From Thermomicrobiales bacterium (lineage in GTDB: Bacteria; Chloroflexota; Chloroflexia; Thermomicrobiales; UBA6265): DNA of 17,493 bases. The position numbers were made by a program, and so were the translations under genes. The notes under the pieces are model-generated. The model worked only from the letters and a program-made list of their open reading frames with translations. It had not been told where the DNA came from and made no database searches. Positions 7,506 to 13,774 of this stretch are shown piece after piece. The DNA lies in assembly GCA_020847015.1 (NCBI GenBank), contig JADLCW010000285.1, positions 1 to 17,493 of the forward strand, in the 5' to 3' direction. Numbering within the stretch: position 1 is the first letter of the stretch; the number at the start of each line of letters is the position of its first letter.

Positions 7506-8221
7506 GCGCCGCGCCCGTTCCCCGGGAGGAAGACACCCCGGCGGAACTCGGTCCGTTCCGCTTCGTGGATGTCATCACCGCCTCGTTCGTGGCGGTGCTG
7601 CTGCTGTCGAATATCGGCTCGACCAAGATCGTCACTGCCGGCCCGTTCCAGTTCGACGGCGGGACGATTCTCTTTCCGCTCTCCTATATTTTTGGCGACA
7701 TCCTGACCGAGGTCTATGGGTTCCGTCGCTCGCGGCGCGTCATCTGGATCGGGTTCTTCTGGATGATCGTCGCCGCGGCGTTTCTCGCCCTGATCGATGT
7801 GCTGCCGCCGGCCCCCGGCTTCGAACTGGCGGAGAGTTTCCACCTCGTGCTCGGACAGGCCCCCCGCATCGTGACCGGCAGTCTGCTCGCCTTCTGGTGC
7901 GGCGAATTCGCCAACAGCATCGTGCTGGCTCGCCTTAAGGTGGTGACCGGGGGGCGCTGGTTATGGGTCCGCACCATCGGCTCCACGCTCATCGGGCAAG
8001 CGATCGACACGGCAGTGTTCCTGACCGTGGCCTTCCTCGGGGTGCTGCCGCGCGAGTTGCTGATCGCCGTATGGATTTCCAACTACGTGTTCAAAGTCGG
8101 CATCGAAGTCGTGCTGACCCCGGTCACCTACGCCGTGGTCGACGGTCTCAAGCGCGCCGAAGACATCGACATGTATGACACCCGCACATCATTCAACCCC
8201 TTCCACTGGTCGGGGTCGTGA
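7502..8221 (+). CDS. yhhQ: queuosine precursor transporter, YhhQ family (DUF165)
   Basis: Members of this family import queuosine precursors (preQ0/preQ1 in Escherichia coli). The 239-residue protein has about six membrane helices. The family core is present: LLSNIGSTKIV near residue 35, GGTILFPLSYIFGDILTEVY near residues 53-72 followed by the basic GFRRSRRVIW, the FWCGEFANSIVLARLK helix, and RTIGSTLIGQAIDTAVF. The C-terminus is cytosolic-looking. ATG 7502 is chosen because it overlaps the pth TGA (ATGA) and starts just before the first conserved segment; the longer frame from 7415 lies inside pth. A tgt with altered pocket residues on the opposite strand suggests that this organism salvages a precursor from outside, but which one is not determined by the sequence. 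Confidence 0.9.
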   Translation: MSAAPVPREEDTPAELGPFRFVDVITASFVAVLLLSNIGSTKIVTAGPFQFDGGTILFPLSYIFGDILTEVYGFRRSRRVIWIGFFWMIVAAAFLALIDVLPPAPGFELAESFHLVLGQAPRIVTGSLLAFWCGEFANSIVLARLKVVTGGRWLWVRTIGSTLIGQAIDTAVFLTVAFLGVLPRELLIAVWISNYVFKVGIEVVLTPVTYAVVDGLKRAEDIDMYDTRTSFNPFHWSGS

Positions 8222-8238
8222 GCGACGCCGAGGCAGCG

Positions 8239-8244
8239 TAGAAT
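8239..8244 (+). promoter_or_regulatory. possible -10 element (TAGAAT) for the hbd-mutase-meaB operon
   Basis: TAGAAT, the same hexamer as the -10 at 961, stands 48 bases before the dehydrogenase start in the 71-base gap after yhhQ. The hexamer 17 bases upstream (TCGTGA at 8216) is a poor -35. It could be a weak or activated promoter, or the operon may be read through from pth-yhhQ. Confidence 0.3.
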
Positions 8245-8292
8245 CAGACAAGACCCGGGGCGGGAGCGACAGCGGCGCGACAGGAGCGAACC

Positions 8293-9177
8293 TTGGCGGA
8301 ACGACCCGAAACCGCGGTGGAAACGGGCATCTCGACCGTGCTGGTCGTAGGCGCTGGCACGATGGGGCGCGGCATCGCCCAAGTCGCGGCCGAGGCGGGA
8401 TTTTGCACCCTTCTCTACGACGCTGACGACGCAGCGCGGGAGCGGGGGTTCACGGCCGTTCACGATGCCTGGCGTCGTCTCGTCGAGCGAGGCAAGCGCG
8501 ACGAGACGCAGGTGGCCGCGTTCGCGGAGCGATTGCGCGTTGCCGAGAACATCGCCGCGGCAGCCAGCGCCGATCTCGCTATTGAGGCTATCTTCGAGAA
8601 CCCGGTCGCCAAGATCGCGCTGTTTCGCGAATTAGATGCGATCTGCCCGTCCGAGACGCTGCTTGCCTCCAACACCTCCTCGATTTCCATCACCCGGCTG
8701 GCCGGCGCGACCAGCCGCCCGGATCGCTTCGTCGGGATGCACTTCTTCAATCCCGCCCCGGTGATGCCGCTGGTCGAAGTCGTGCGCGGGTTGCGCACCA
8801 GCGACCGGACCGCCGAGCGGGCAGCGGCGGTGGCGCGGGCATTTGGTAAGACGCCAGTTGTGGTGCAGGATGCGCCTGGGTTCGTCGTCAATCGCGTGCT
8901 GCTGCCGATGATCAACGAGGCGGTCTTCGCGCTGTCGGAGGGGGTGGCCGGCAAGGAGGCTATCGACGAGGCGATGAAGCTGGGCGCGGCCCACCCTATG
9001 GGGCCGCTCGCGCTCGCCGACCTGATCGGTCTCGATGTCTGCCTCGACATCTTGCAGACGTTGCATCGCGATCTCGGCGAGGACAAATATCGTCCCGCGC
9101 CGCTGTTGGAGCGCATGGTGGACGCCGGTCTGCTGGGTCGCAAAAGCGGCGAAGGGTTCTACTGCTACGAGAGCTGA
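8293..9177 (+). CDS. 3-hydroxyacyl-CoA (3-hydroxybutyryl-CoA) dehydrogenase
   Basis: The enzyme oxidises or reduces 3-hydroxyacyl-CoA and 3-ketoacyl-CoA with NAD(H). The Rossmann motif VVGAGTMGRGIAQVAA lies near residues 18-33. LASNTSSISITRLAG follows, and MHFFNPAPVMPLVEVVRG carries the catalytic His with a conserved Asn. The C-terminal domain starts at DAPGFVVNRVLLPMINEA and ends with GRKSGEGFYCYES. At 294 residues it is the single-function type (Hbd/PaaH/FadB2-like), not a FadB fusion. TTG 8293 is preceded by GGAG at 6-base spacing and a short Glu/Thr tail. The next gene, a B12-binding mutase subunit, begins 22 bases after the stop, so it probably works in the same acyl-CoA pathway. Chain-length preference cannot be judged. 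Confidence 0.93.
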   Translation: MAERPETAVETGISTVLVVGAGTMGRGIAQVAAEAGFCTLLYDADDAARERGFTAVHDAWRRLVERGKRDETQVAAFAERLRVAENIAAAASADLAIEAIFENPVAKIALFRELDAICPSETLLASNTSSISITRLAGATSRPDRFVGMHFFNPAPVMPLVEVVRGLRTSDRTAERAAAVARAFGKTPVVVQDAPGFVVNRVLLPMINEAVFALSEGVAGKEAIDEAMKLGAAHPMGPLALADLIGLDVCLDILQTLHRDLGEDKYRPAPLLERMVDAGLLGRKSGEGFYCYES

Positions 9178-9199
9178 TTCCACCCCGCGAGGACACGCC

Positions 9200-9637
9200 G
9201 TGACCGACGAAACCCCGACCGCCGCAACCAGAGCGCCGCTGCGGGTGCTTATCGCTAAACCCGGGTTGGATGGCCACGATCGCGGAGCCAAGGTCATGGC
9301 GCGCGCGCTGCGCGACGCCGGTTTCGAGGTGATCTACACCGGTCTGTTTCAAACGCCAGAGATGATCGCCTCTGCGGCGCTGCAGGAGGATGTAGACGTC
9401 GTGGGACTCTCCATTCTCTCCGGAGCGCACATGACGCTGTTCCCGCGCATCATGGCGGCGCTGCGCGAGCGTGGGCTGGACGACGTGCTGGTGATCGCCG
9501 GCGGCACGATCCCGGCTGAGGATCAGGCGACGCTACGCGAGATGGGGGTCGCCGCATTATTCGGTCCCGGCACCCCGCTCGGCGAGGTGGTCGCCTTCCT
9601 GCGGGCGCAGGACCCAGCGCGGGCGGTCGGAGGTTGA
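9200..9637 (+). CDS. B12-binding small subunit of an acyl-CoA mutase
   Basis: This is the cobalamin-binding half of an adenosylcobalamin-dependent acyl-CoA mutase. The 145-residue protein has LIAKPGLDGHDRGAKVMARA with the DxHxxG motif (D24, H26 as the lower cobalt ligand, G29). GLSILSGAHMTLFPRI follows, then VIAGGTIPAEDQATLREMGV with the Gly-Gly pair. It corresponds to the C-terminal domain of methylmalonyl-CoA mutase, or to the separate small subunits of isobutyryl-CoA or 2-hydroxyisobutyryl-CoA mutase. The catalytic large subunit is not in the window. GTG 9200 has GAGGA (9189-9193) at 6-base spacing; the longer frame from 9035 overlaps the dehydrogenase. It sits 22 bases after hbd and 2 bases before meaB. 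The substrate is unresolved: methylmalonyl-CoA is the default, hydroxyisobutyryl-CoA is possible because of hbd. Confidence 0.92.
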   Translation: MTDETPTAATRAPLRVLIAKPGLDGHDRGAKVMARALRDAGFEVIYTGLFQTPEMIASAALQEDVDVVGLSILSGAHMTLFPRIMAALRERGLDDVLVIAGGTIPAEDQATLREMGVAALFGPGTPLGEVVAFLRAQDPARAVGG

Positions 9638-9639
9638 GC

Positions 9640-10614
9640 GTGGATCTGGTCGAGCGACTCGACTCGGGCGATCCACGTGCGCTGCCGCGTCTGCTGACGC
9701 GGATCGAGAACCGCACCCCGGAAGGACTGGCGGCGCTGGAGCGACTCTACCCGCGCACCGGCCACGCCCATGTCGTCGGCGTCACCGGACCGCCCGGTTC
9801 CGGCAAGAGCACACTCGTCGGAGTGCTGGCGACGGCCGCCCGCGCGTCCGGCCGCCGCGTCGCGGTCGTCGCCGTGGATCCGTCCAGTCCACTCAGCGGC
9901 GGGGCGGTGTTGGGCGATCGCGTGCGCATGATGGGGTTGCATGCCGACCCGGGCGTGTTCATCCGCAGCATGGCTTCGCGTGGCCGCATGGGCGGGTTGG
10001 CCCCAGCGGCGGCCGGGGTCGTGCACGCGCTCGACGCGGCCGGATTCCCGCTCGTGCTGCTGGAAACGGTCGGCACGGGGCAGGATGGGGTCGATATCGC
10101 TTCGCTCGCTCAAACCGTGGTCGTGGTGCAGGCCCCGGGGTTGGGCGACGGGGTGCAGGCGATCAAGGCTGGGCAACTGGAGATCGGCGACGTGCTGGTC
10201 GTCAACAAGGCCGACTTGCCGGGAGCAGGCGATCTCAAGCGCCAGTTACGGTTGGCGCTGCCGACCGAGACCGGTCCCGAACGCTGGGCCACGCCGCTGC
10301 TGCCGACAACGGCGACAACCGGCGGCGGGGTCGACGATCTGCTGGCCGCGATTGACGCCCATCGTGAGTATCTGAAGGAATCCGGCAATTGGGAGATCCG
10401 GCAGCGCGGAGCCGCGCGCGCTGAGGTGCTGACCGGACTGCGGGCGGCGCTGGAGCGACGCCTGGCGACGCTGGATGGGGACCAACTCAACTGGCTGATC
10501 GCCGAGGCGGCCGCGCGTCGCCGCTCACCGGATGCGGTCGTCGCTAATCTCATCGCCACGCTGGATAGCGCGGCGACCGGCGGCGACTCGGTTAGCGATC
10601 AGCGCGGCGGTTGA
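9640..10614 (+). CDS. meaB: MeaB/ArgK-type G-protein chaperone of the B12-dependent mutase
   Basis: MeaB is a GTPase that gates cobalamin loading and protects B12-dependent acyl-CoA mutases from inactivation. Walker A is VGVTGPPGSGKSTLVG near residue 48. VAVDPSSPLSGGAVLGDRVRM and FIRSMASRGRMGGLA are the family signatures for GTP and metal binding. ETVGTGQDGVDIASL and VVNKAD (NKxD) complete the G-protein motifs. The C-terminal helix bundle serves as dimerisation arm. It has 324 residues, normal for the family. GTG 9640 is chosen because GGAGG (9629-9633) precedes it at 6 bases; TTG 9634 is too close to that site. It starts 2 bases after the B12-binding subunit, which confirms the mutase partnership. 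Its last 90 bases overlap the end of larB on the other strand. Confidence 0.95.
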   Translation: MDLVERLDSGDPRALPRLLTRIENRTPEGLAALERLYPRTGHAHVVGVTGPPGSGKSTLVGVLATAARASGRRVAVVAVDPSSPLSGGAVLGDRVRMMGLHADPGVFIRSMASRGRMGGLAPAAAGVVHALDAAGFPLVLLETVGTGQDGVDIASLAQTVVVVQAPGLGDGVQAIKAGQLEIGDVLVVNKADLPGAGDLKRQLRLALPTETGPERWATPLLPTTATTGGGVDDLLAAIDAHREYLKESGNWEIRQRGAARAEVLTGLRAALERRLATLDGDQLNWLIAEAAARRRSPDAVVANLIATLDSAATGGDSVSDQRGG

Positions 10615-11331
10615 GCCGGCTCCCACCCCGTTGTCGACATTGACCACGACCAAACCGGGCGCGCACGACTGCAGCATGGTGGTCAGCGCCCCCAAGCCTC
10701 CCGCCCCGATGCCATACCCGACCGAGGTGGGTAGTCCGATCACCGGCGCATCGACCAACCCGGCGACCACCGACGGCAGCGCGCCGTCCATGCCGGCCGC
10801 CACGATGTAGACATCTGCTCCGGCGCGCGCCATCCGCTCCAGCGGCCCCACCAGCCGATGCAACCCCGCCACGCCGACATCGTAGGCTTCGTCGGTGGTC
10901 GCGCCCATCTCGCGTGCGACGAGAGCCGCCTCAGCGGCGACTGGCGCATCGGAGGAGCCAGCGGTCAGAATGGCGACCCGGCCGCCCAGCGGGACGATTG
11001 TCGCGCCCGGGCGCACGACGACCAATGCCCGCGCACGCGCCACGTGCGCGACCTCCCATTCCCCACCGAGCAACGCCACGACCGCTTCAGCCAATTCTGG
11101 AGCGCAACGGCTGGCGAGCGCTCGTCCGTTGCGCTCGGCGAGACGCACCAGCGCCGCCGCGACGGTTTCGGCATCCTTGTGTTCGGCGTGAACGATCTCG
11201 GGGATGCCGGCGCGAGAGCGCCGATTCAGGTCGAGCCGCAGCGCGGGCGCCTGGCCGGAGTCCAGAGCGTCGTCATCATGCGCGGTGTCCAGCGCCGCTC
11301 GCAGATCGTCGAAAGGTCGCCGCCGCTCCAT
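10525..11331 (-). CDS. larB: nickel-pincer cofactor biosynthesis protein LarB
   Basis: LarB carboxylates and hydrolyses nicotinic acid adenine dinucleotide, the first step to the nickel-pincer nucleotide of lactate racemase and related enzymes. The 268-residue protein has SRAGIPEIVHAEHKD near residue 40. The AIR-carboxylase-like domain follows: ILTAGSSDAPVAAEAAL, DVGVAGLHRLV, VAAGMDGALPSVVAGLV, GLPTSVGYGIGAGGL. SCAPGLVVVNVDNGVGAG holds the cysteine that forms the adduct with substrate. LarC and LarE are not present, and no LarA-type enzyme is visible. ATG 11331 overlaps the tlyA TGA; GTG 11334 is an equally close alternative, with a GGAGGAGG upstream. The last 30 codons are antisense to meaB. 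It ends the yebC-ruvC-tlyA-larB run. Confidence 0.92.
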   Translation of the reverse strand: MERRRPFDDLRAALDTAHDDDALDSGQAPALRLDLNRRSRAGIPEIVHAEHKDAETVAAALVRLAERNGRALASRCAPELAEAVVALLGGEWEVAHVARARALVVVRPGATIVPLGGRVAILTAGSSDAPVAAEAALVAREMGATTDEAYDVGVAGLHRLVGPLERMARAGADVYIVAAGMDGALPSVVAGLVDAPVIGLPTSVGYGIGAGGLGALTTMLQSCAPGLVVVNVDNGVGAGSTAALIANRVAAGRRAIQRGDEISDDRIR

Positions 11332-12170
11332 CACCGTGTTGCCGCCTCCTCCAGCGCCGCCGCGATCGCGGCCTCCACATCGACAGATGGCGCACCCAGG
11401 CGCAGGTTCGCCAGAAATTCGACATTGCCCGCCGGCCCGCGCAATGGCGACGCCGTCAGCCCCAATACCCCAAACCCATTCTCCCGAGCTGCGGCGGTGG
11501 TCTGCTCCAGCACCCGCCGATGCACCGCCGGATCGCGCACTACCCCGCCCTTGCCGACGTCTCTTGGCCCCGCCTCGAATTGGGGTTTAATCAGCGGCAC
11601 GCAGCGTCCGTCGCGGCGCAACAACCGACCTGGTGCCGGGAGCACCAGCGCCAACGAAATAAACGAAACATCGACGGTCACCAGATCCACCGGCTCCAGC
11701 AAGCTTTGCAAATTGCGGGCATTGGTGCGATCCATGACGATCGCGCGCGGGTCCAGCCGAACGTGCTCGGCCAGTTGGCCGTAGCCGACATCGACGGCGT
11801 ACACGCGGGCCGCGCCGCGCTGGAGCAGGCAATCAGTAAAACCGCCGGTGCTGGCTCCAAGATCGGCCGCAATCAGCCCAGCTACATCGATGCCGAATCG
11901 TTCGAGCGCGTGGTCCAGTTTTTCCCCACCCCGGCTGACGAAGCGCGCTTTGGCGACGAGCGCGATCTCATCGGTCGGCCGCACGGGCGCCCCGGCGCGA
12001 TCGACCACGGCGCCATTCACCATCACATCGCGCGCCAGAATCAGAGCGCGGGCGCGAGAGCGCGTTTCGGCCAAGCCACGCGCCACCAGCGCCTCATCCA
12101 GCCGCTGCCGAGGCGTCGTGGCGGCGACCTCAGCCCGCGATGCGTTGCTTGAAGGGCGCGGTTTGGACAT
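11331..12170 (-). CDS. tlyA: TlyA-family rRNA 2'-O-methyltransferase
   Basis: TlyA-type enzymes methylate ribose 2'-OH groups in rRNA, using SAM. An S4 RNA-binding domain lies at about residues 21-80 (RLDEALVARGLAETRSRARA, DVMVNGAVV). The FtsJ/RrmJ fold follows, with SRGGEKLDHAL (catalytic Lys), AADLGASTGGFTDCLLQ (SAM loop), YAVDVGYGQL, VTVDVSFISL (catalytic Asp) and LIKPQFEAG (second Lys). The length of 279 residues from ATG 12170 is typical. The ATG lies within the ruvC 3' end (stop at 12130), with no clear ribosome site, so translation is probably coupled. The frame is open up to 12221, but that part belongs to ruvC in another frame. The 3' end overlaps the larB start. Confidence 0.94.
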   Translation of the reverse strand: MSKPRPSSNASRAEVAATTPRQRLDEALVARGLAETRSRARALILARDVMVNGAVVDRAGAPVRPTDEIALVAKARFVSRGGEKLDHALERFGIDVAGLIAADLGASTGGFTDCLLQRGAARVYAVDVGYGQLAEHVRLDPRAIVMDRTNARNLQSLLEPVDLVTVDVSFISLALVLPAPGRLLRRDGRCVPLIKPQFEAGPRDVGKGGVVRDPAVHRRVLEQTTAAARENGFGVLGLTASPLRGPAGNVEFLANLRLGAPSVDVEAAIAAALEEAATR

Positions 12171-12618
12171 GGCACAAAGCAACGGCGAGCGCGTCGGCGG
12201 CGTCGTCCGGCTGCGGCGCACGATCCAACCCGAGAATGAGGCGAACCATTTCTTGCATCTGCGCTTTGTCCGCCTTGCCGTAGCCGGACACCGCTTGCTT
12301 CACTTCGGACGGCGTGTACTCCGCAACCTCGACACCGGACCGGGCCGCAGCCAGCAGCACGACGCCGCGCGCCTGCCCGACCGCCAGCGCGTTGGTGACG
12401 TTGCGCGCGAAAAAAAGTTGCTCGACAGCCAGCGCATCCGGCCGATGCGTCGCGATGAGATCGGCCACGGCATCGAATAGATGCGCCAGCCGCTCCGGCA
12501 TCGGTCGCGCAGAGGTCGTCTCGATGACCCCGAAATCGAGGGCGCGCGGCGTGTCGCCAGCGACGACCAGCCCAAAACCGAGTCGCGCTGTGCCGGGGTC
12601 GATGCCAAGGGTGAGCAT
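12130..12618 (-). CDS. ruvC: Holliday junction resolvase RuvC
   Basis: RuvC cuts Holliday junctions during recombination, together with RuvAB. The acidic active site is complete: D7 in TLGIDPGTARLGFG, E66 in LAVEQLFFARNVTNA, and D139/D142 in PDDAADALAVALCH. YTPSEVKQAVSGYGKADKAQ is the conserved DNA-contact stretch. It has 162 residues, the normal size. ATG 12618 starts 6 bases after the yebC TAG, as in the common bacterial yebC-ruvC arrangement. ruvA and ruvB, often next in line, are absent here and tlyA follows instead. Confidence 0.97.
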   Translation of the reverse strand: MLTLGIDPGTARLGFGLVVAGDTPRALDFGVIETTSARPMPERLAHLFDAVADLIATHRPDALAVEQLFFARNVTNALAVGQARGVVLLAAARSGVEVAEYTPSEVKQAVSGYGKADKAQMQEMVRLILGLDRAPQPDDAADALAVALCHVQTAPFKQRIAG

Positions 12619-12624
12619 GTCCGT

Positions 12625-13374
12625 CTAGCTCATCGCCTCGGCAAGCGCCTCGTCGGTGACGTCCAGGTTGGTGAAGACCTCCTGCACATCGTCCAGATCT
12701 TCCAGCTTTTCGACGAGGCGGATGACTTTGACGGCGACATCTGGTTCCGGGGCCAGCATCGTCTTCGGCTTCATGGTGAGTTGCGCCGAGGCCGCCTCGA
12801 AGCCACCCTCCTTGAGGGCTTCCTGCACGGTGTGCAGTTCTTGCGGATCGGTGTAGACGGCAACCATGTCGCCATCGACCTGAACGTCGTTGGCCCCAGC
12901 GTCGATCGCCACCAGCGCCAGGTCGTCCGGATCGGTTCCGTTCGCCTCCAGTTCGATCAATCCGACCTGATCGAACATCCAGCTCACGCTGCCGCTCTCG
13001 CCGAGGTTGCCGCCCGCTCGCGTCAGCACCGCCCGCACCTCGCCGACCGTGCGGTTGCGGTTGTCGGTCATGGCCAAGACCATCAGCGCCGTGCCGCCCG
13101 GCCCGTAGCCTTCGTAGTACAGCTCGTCGAAGTTGTCGGCGCCGCCTTCGCCCGCCGCCTTGGCGATCGCCCGCTCGATGTTGTCCTTGGGCATGCTGGC
13201 GGCGCGCGCCCGGTCGACCGCGAGACGCAGCCGGAAGTTGTAGTCGGGATCGGGCTGCCCTTGCCGCGCCGCAACCGCGATTTCGCGCGCCAGCTTGGTG
13301 AACAATTGGCCGCGCTTGGCGTCGGCCGCACCCTTTTGCCGCTTAATCGTGGACCATTTGGAATGGCCGGACAT
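12625..13374 (-). CDS. yebC: YebC/PmpR-family protein
   Basis: YebC proteins act as transcriptional regulators in some bacteria and as translation factors that relieve ribosome stalling at proline runs in others; the sequence does not say which applies. The N-terminal signature SGHSKWSTIKRQKGAADAKR is followed by GQLFTKLAREIAVAAR. ASMPKDNIERAIAKA, ELYYEGYGPGGTALMV and TDNRNRTVGEVR follow, and the acidic C-terminal domain ends with VFTNLDV. At 249 residues it is full length. ATG 13374 has AGGAG at 7-base spacing. It is the first gene of the yebC-ruvC-tlyA-larB run and is divergent from the sigma factor gene. Confidence 0.97.
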   Translation of the reverse strand: MSGHSKWSTIKRQKGAADAKRGQLFTKLAREIAVAARQGQPDPDYNFRLRLAVDRARAASMPKDNIERAIAKAAGEGGADNFDELYYEGYGPGGTALMVLAMTDNRNRTVGEVRAVLTRAGGNLGESGSVSWMFDQVGLIELEANGTDPDDLALVAIDAGANDVQVDGDMVAVYTDPQELHTVQEALKEGGFEAASAQLTMKPKTMLAPEPDVAVKVIRLVEKLEDLDDVQEVFTNLDVTDEALAEAMS

Positions 13375-13438
13375 GAGTAAACTCCTGAATCATGGGGGAC
13401 ACAAACAACCGTCCCGCCGGCGGCGGACCTGCGCCCCA

Positions 13439-13444
13439 AGTATA
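13439..13444 (-). promoter_or_regulatory. possible -10 element (TATACT) for the yebC operon
   Basis: The minus strand reads TATACT 65 bases before the yebC ATG. The hexamer is identical to the -10 of the sigma gene, but no recognisable -35 stands 16-18 bases upstream. Confidence 0.4.
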
Positions 13445-13516
13445 CATCGGCCCTCCTCGGCGCTCGTCCTCTTGCGCGGCGGGCGGAAGATGGGGAAAGC
13501 TCACATTGAGTCGTGG

Positions 13517-13545
13517 TTGAAACCTGTATAAAATTCGGCTATACT
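13517..13545 (+). promoter_or_regulatory. near-consensus promoter of the sigma factor gene
   Basis: The -35 TTGAAA (13517-13522) is followed by a 17-base spacer and the -10 TATACT (13540-13545). Each hexamer matches consensus at 5 of 6 positions. Transcription should start near 13552, leaving about 220 nt of leader before the sigma ATG at 13775. The spacer is AT-rich against a GC-rich background. The region 13375-13774 otherwise holds only the yebC -10 element and the leader ORF. Confidence 0.8.
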
Positions 13546-13610
13546 CCTCACAATCGATCCCACACTCCACACAGCCTGAGCCGAACATCCGGCGTCGTTG
13601 CGAGGGGAAC

Positions 13611-13766
13611 ATGCCAGCCCGCACTGGTCGTTATCCGCCTTGGCCCGACTTCGATACCTCCCTTCTCTCCGCCGTTTGCGACGGGCGTTTGTGTTCTGGA
13701 TGTCGCCGCGCCATGCCTTCCCCTCTCGCATTCCGCACCGGCAGCGCTTGCAACCAAGGTTGGTGA
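13611..13766 (+). CDS. possible 51-codon leader ORF upstream of the sigma factor
   Basis: An ATG at 13611 follows a purine-rich GAGGGGAA (13602-13609), a better ribosome site than that of the sigma gene itself. The frame runs 51 codons and stops at TGA 13764-13766, 8 bases before the sigma ATG (13775). The predicted peptide starts MPARTGRYPPWPDFD and has three close cysteines (C23, C28 and C31). I recognise no family. If translated it could couple or attenuate expression of the sigma factor. The composition is not compellingly protein-like, and the ribosome site is rather near the ATG, so chance is quite possible. Confidence 0.3.
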   Translation: MPARTGRYPPWPDFDTSLLSAVCDGRLCSGCRRAMPSPLAFRTGSACNQGW

Positions 13767-13774
13767 AGCGATCC

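Noticed and set aside
10914..12152. 412-codon plus-strand open frame
   Set aside because: It lies wholly antisense to larB and tlyA, is rich in Arg, Pro and His, and resembles no family. It is a by-product of high GC codon use.
12481..13380. 299-codon plus-strand open frame
   Set aside because: It is the antisense shadow of yebC and ruvC, which are both unmistakable.
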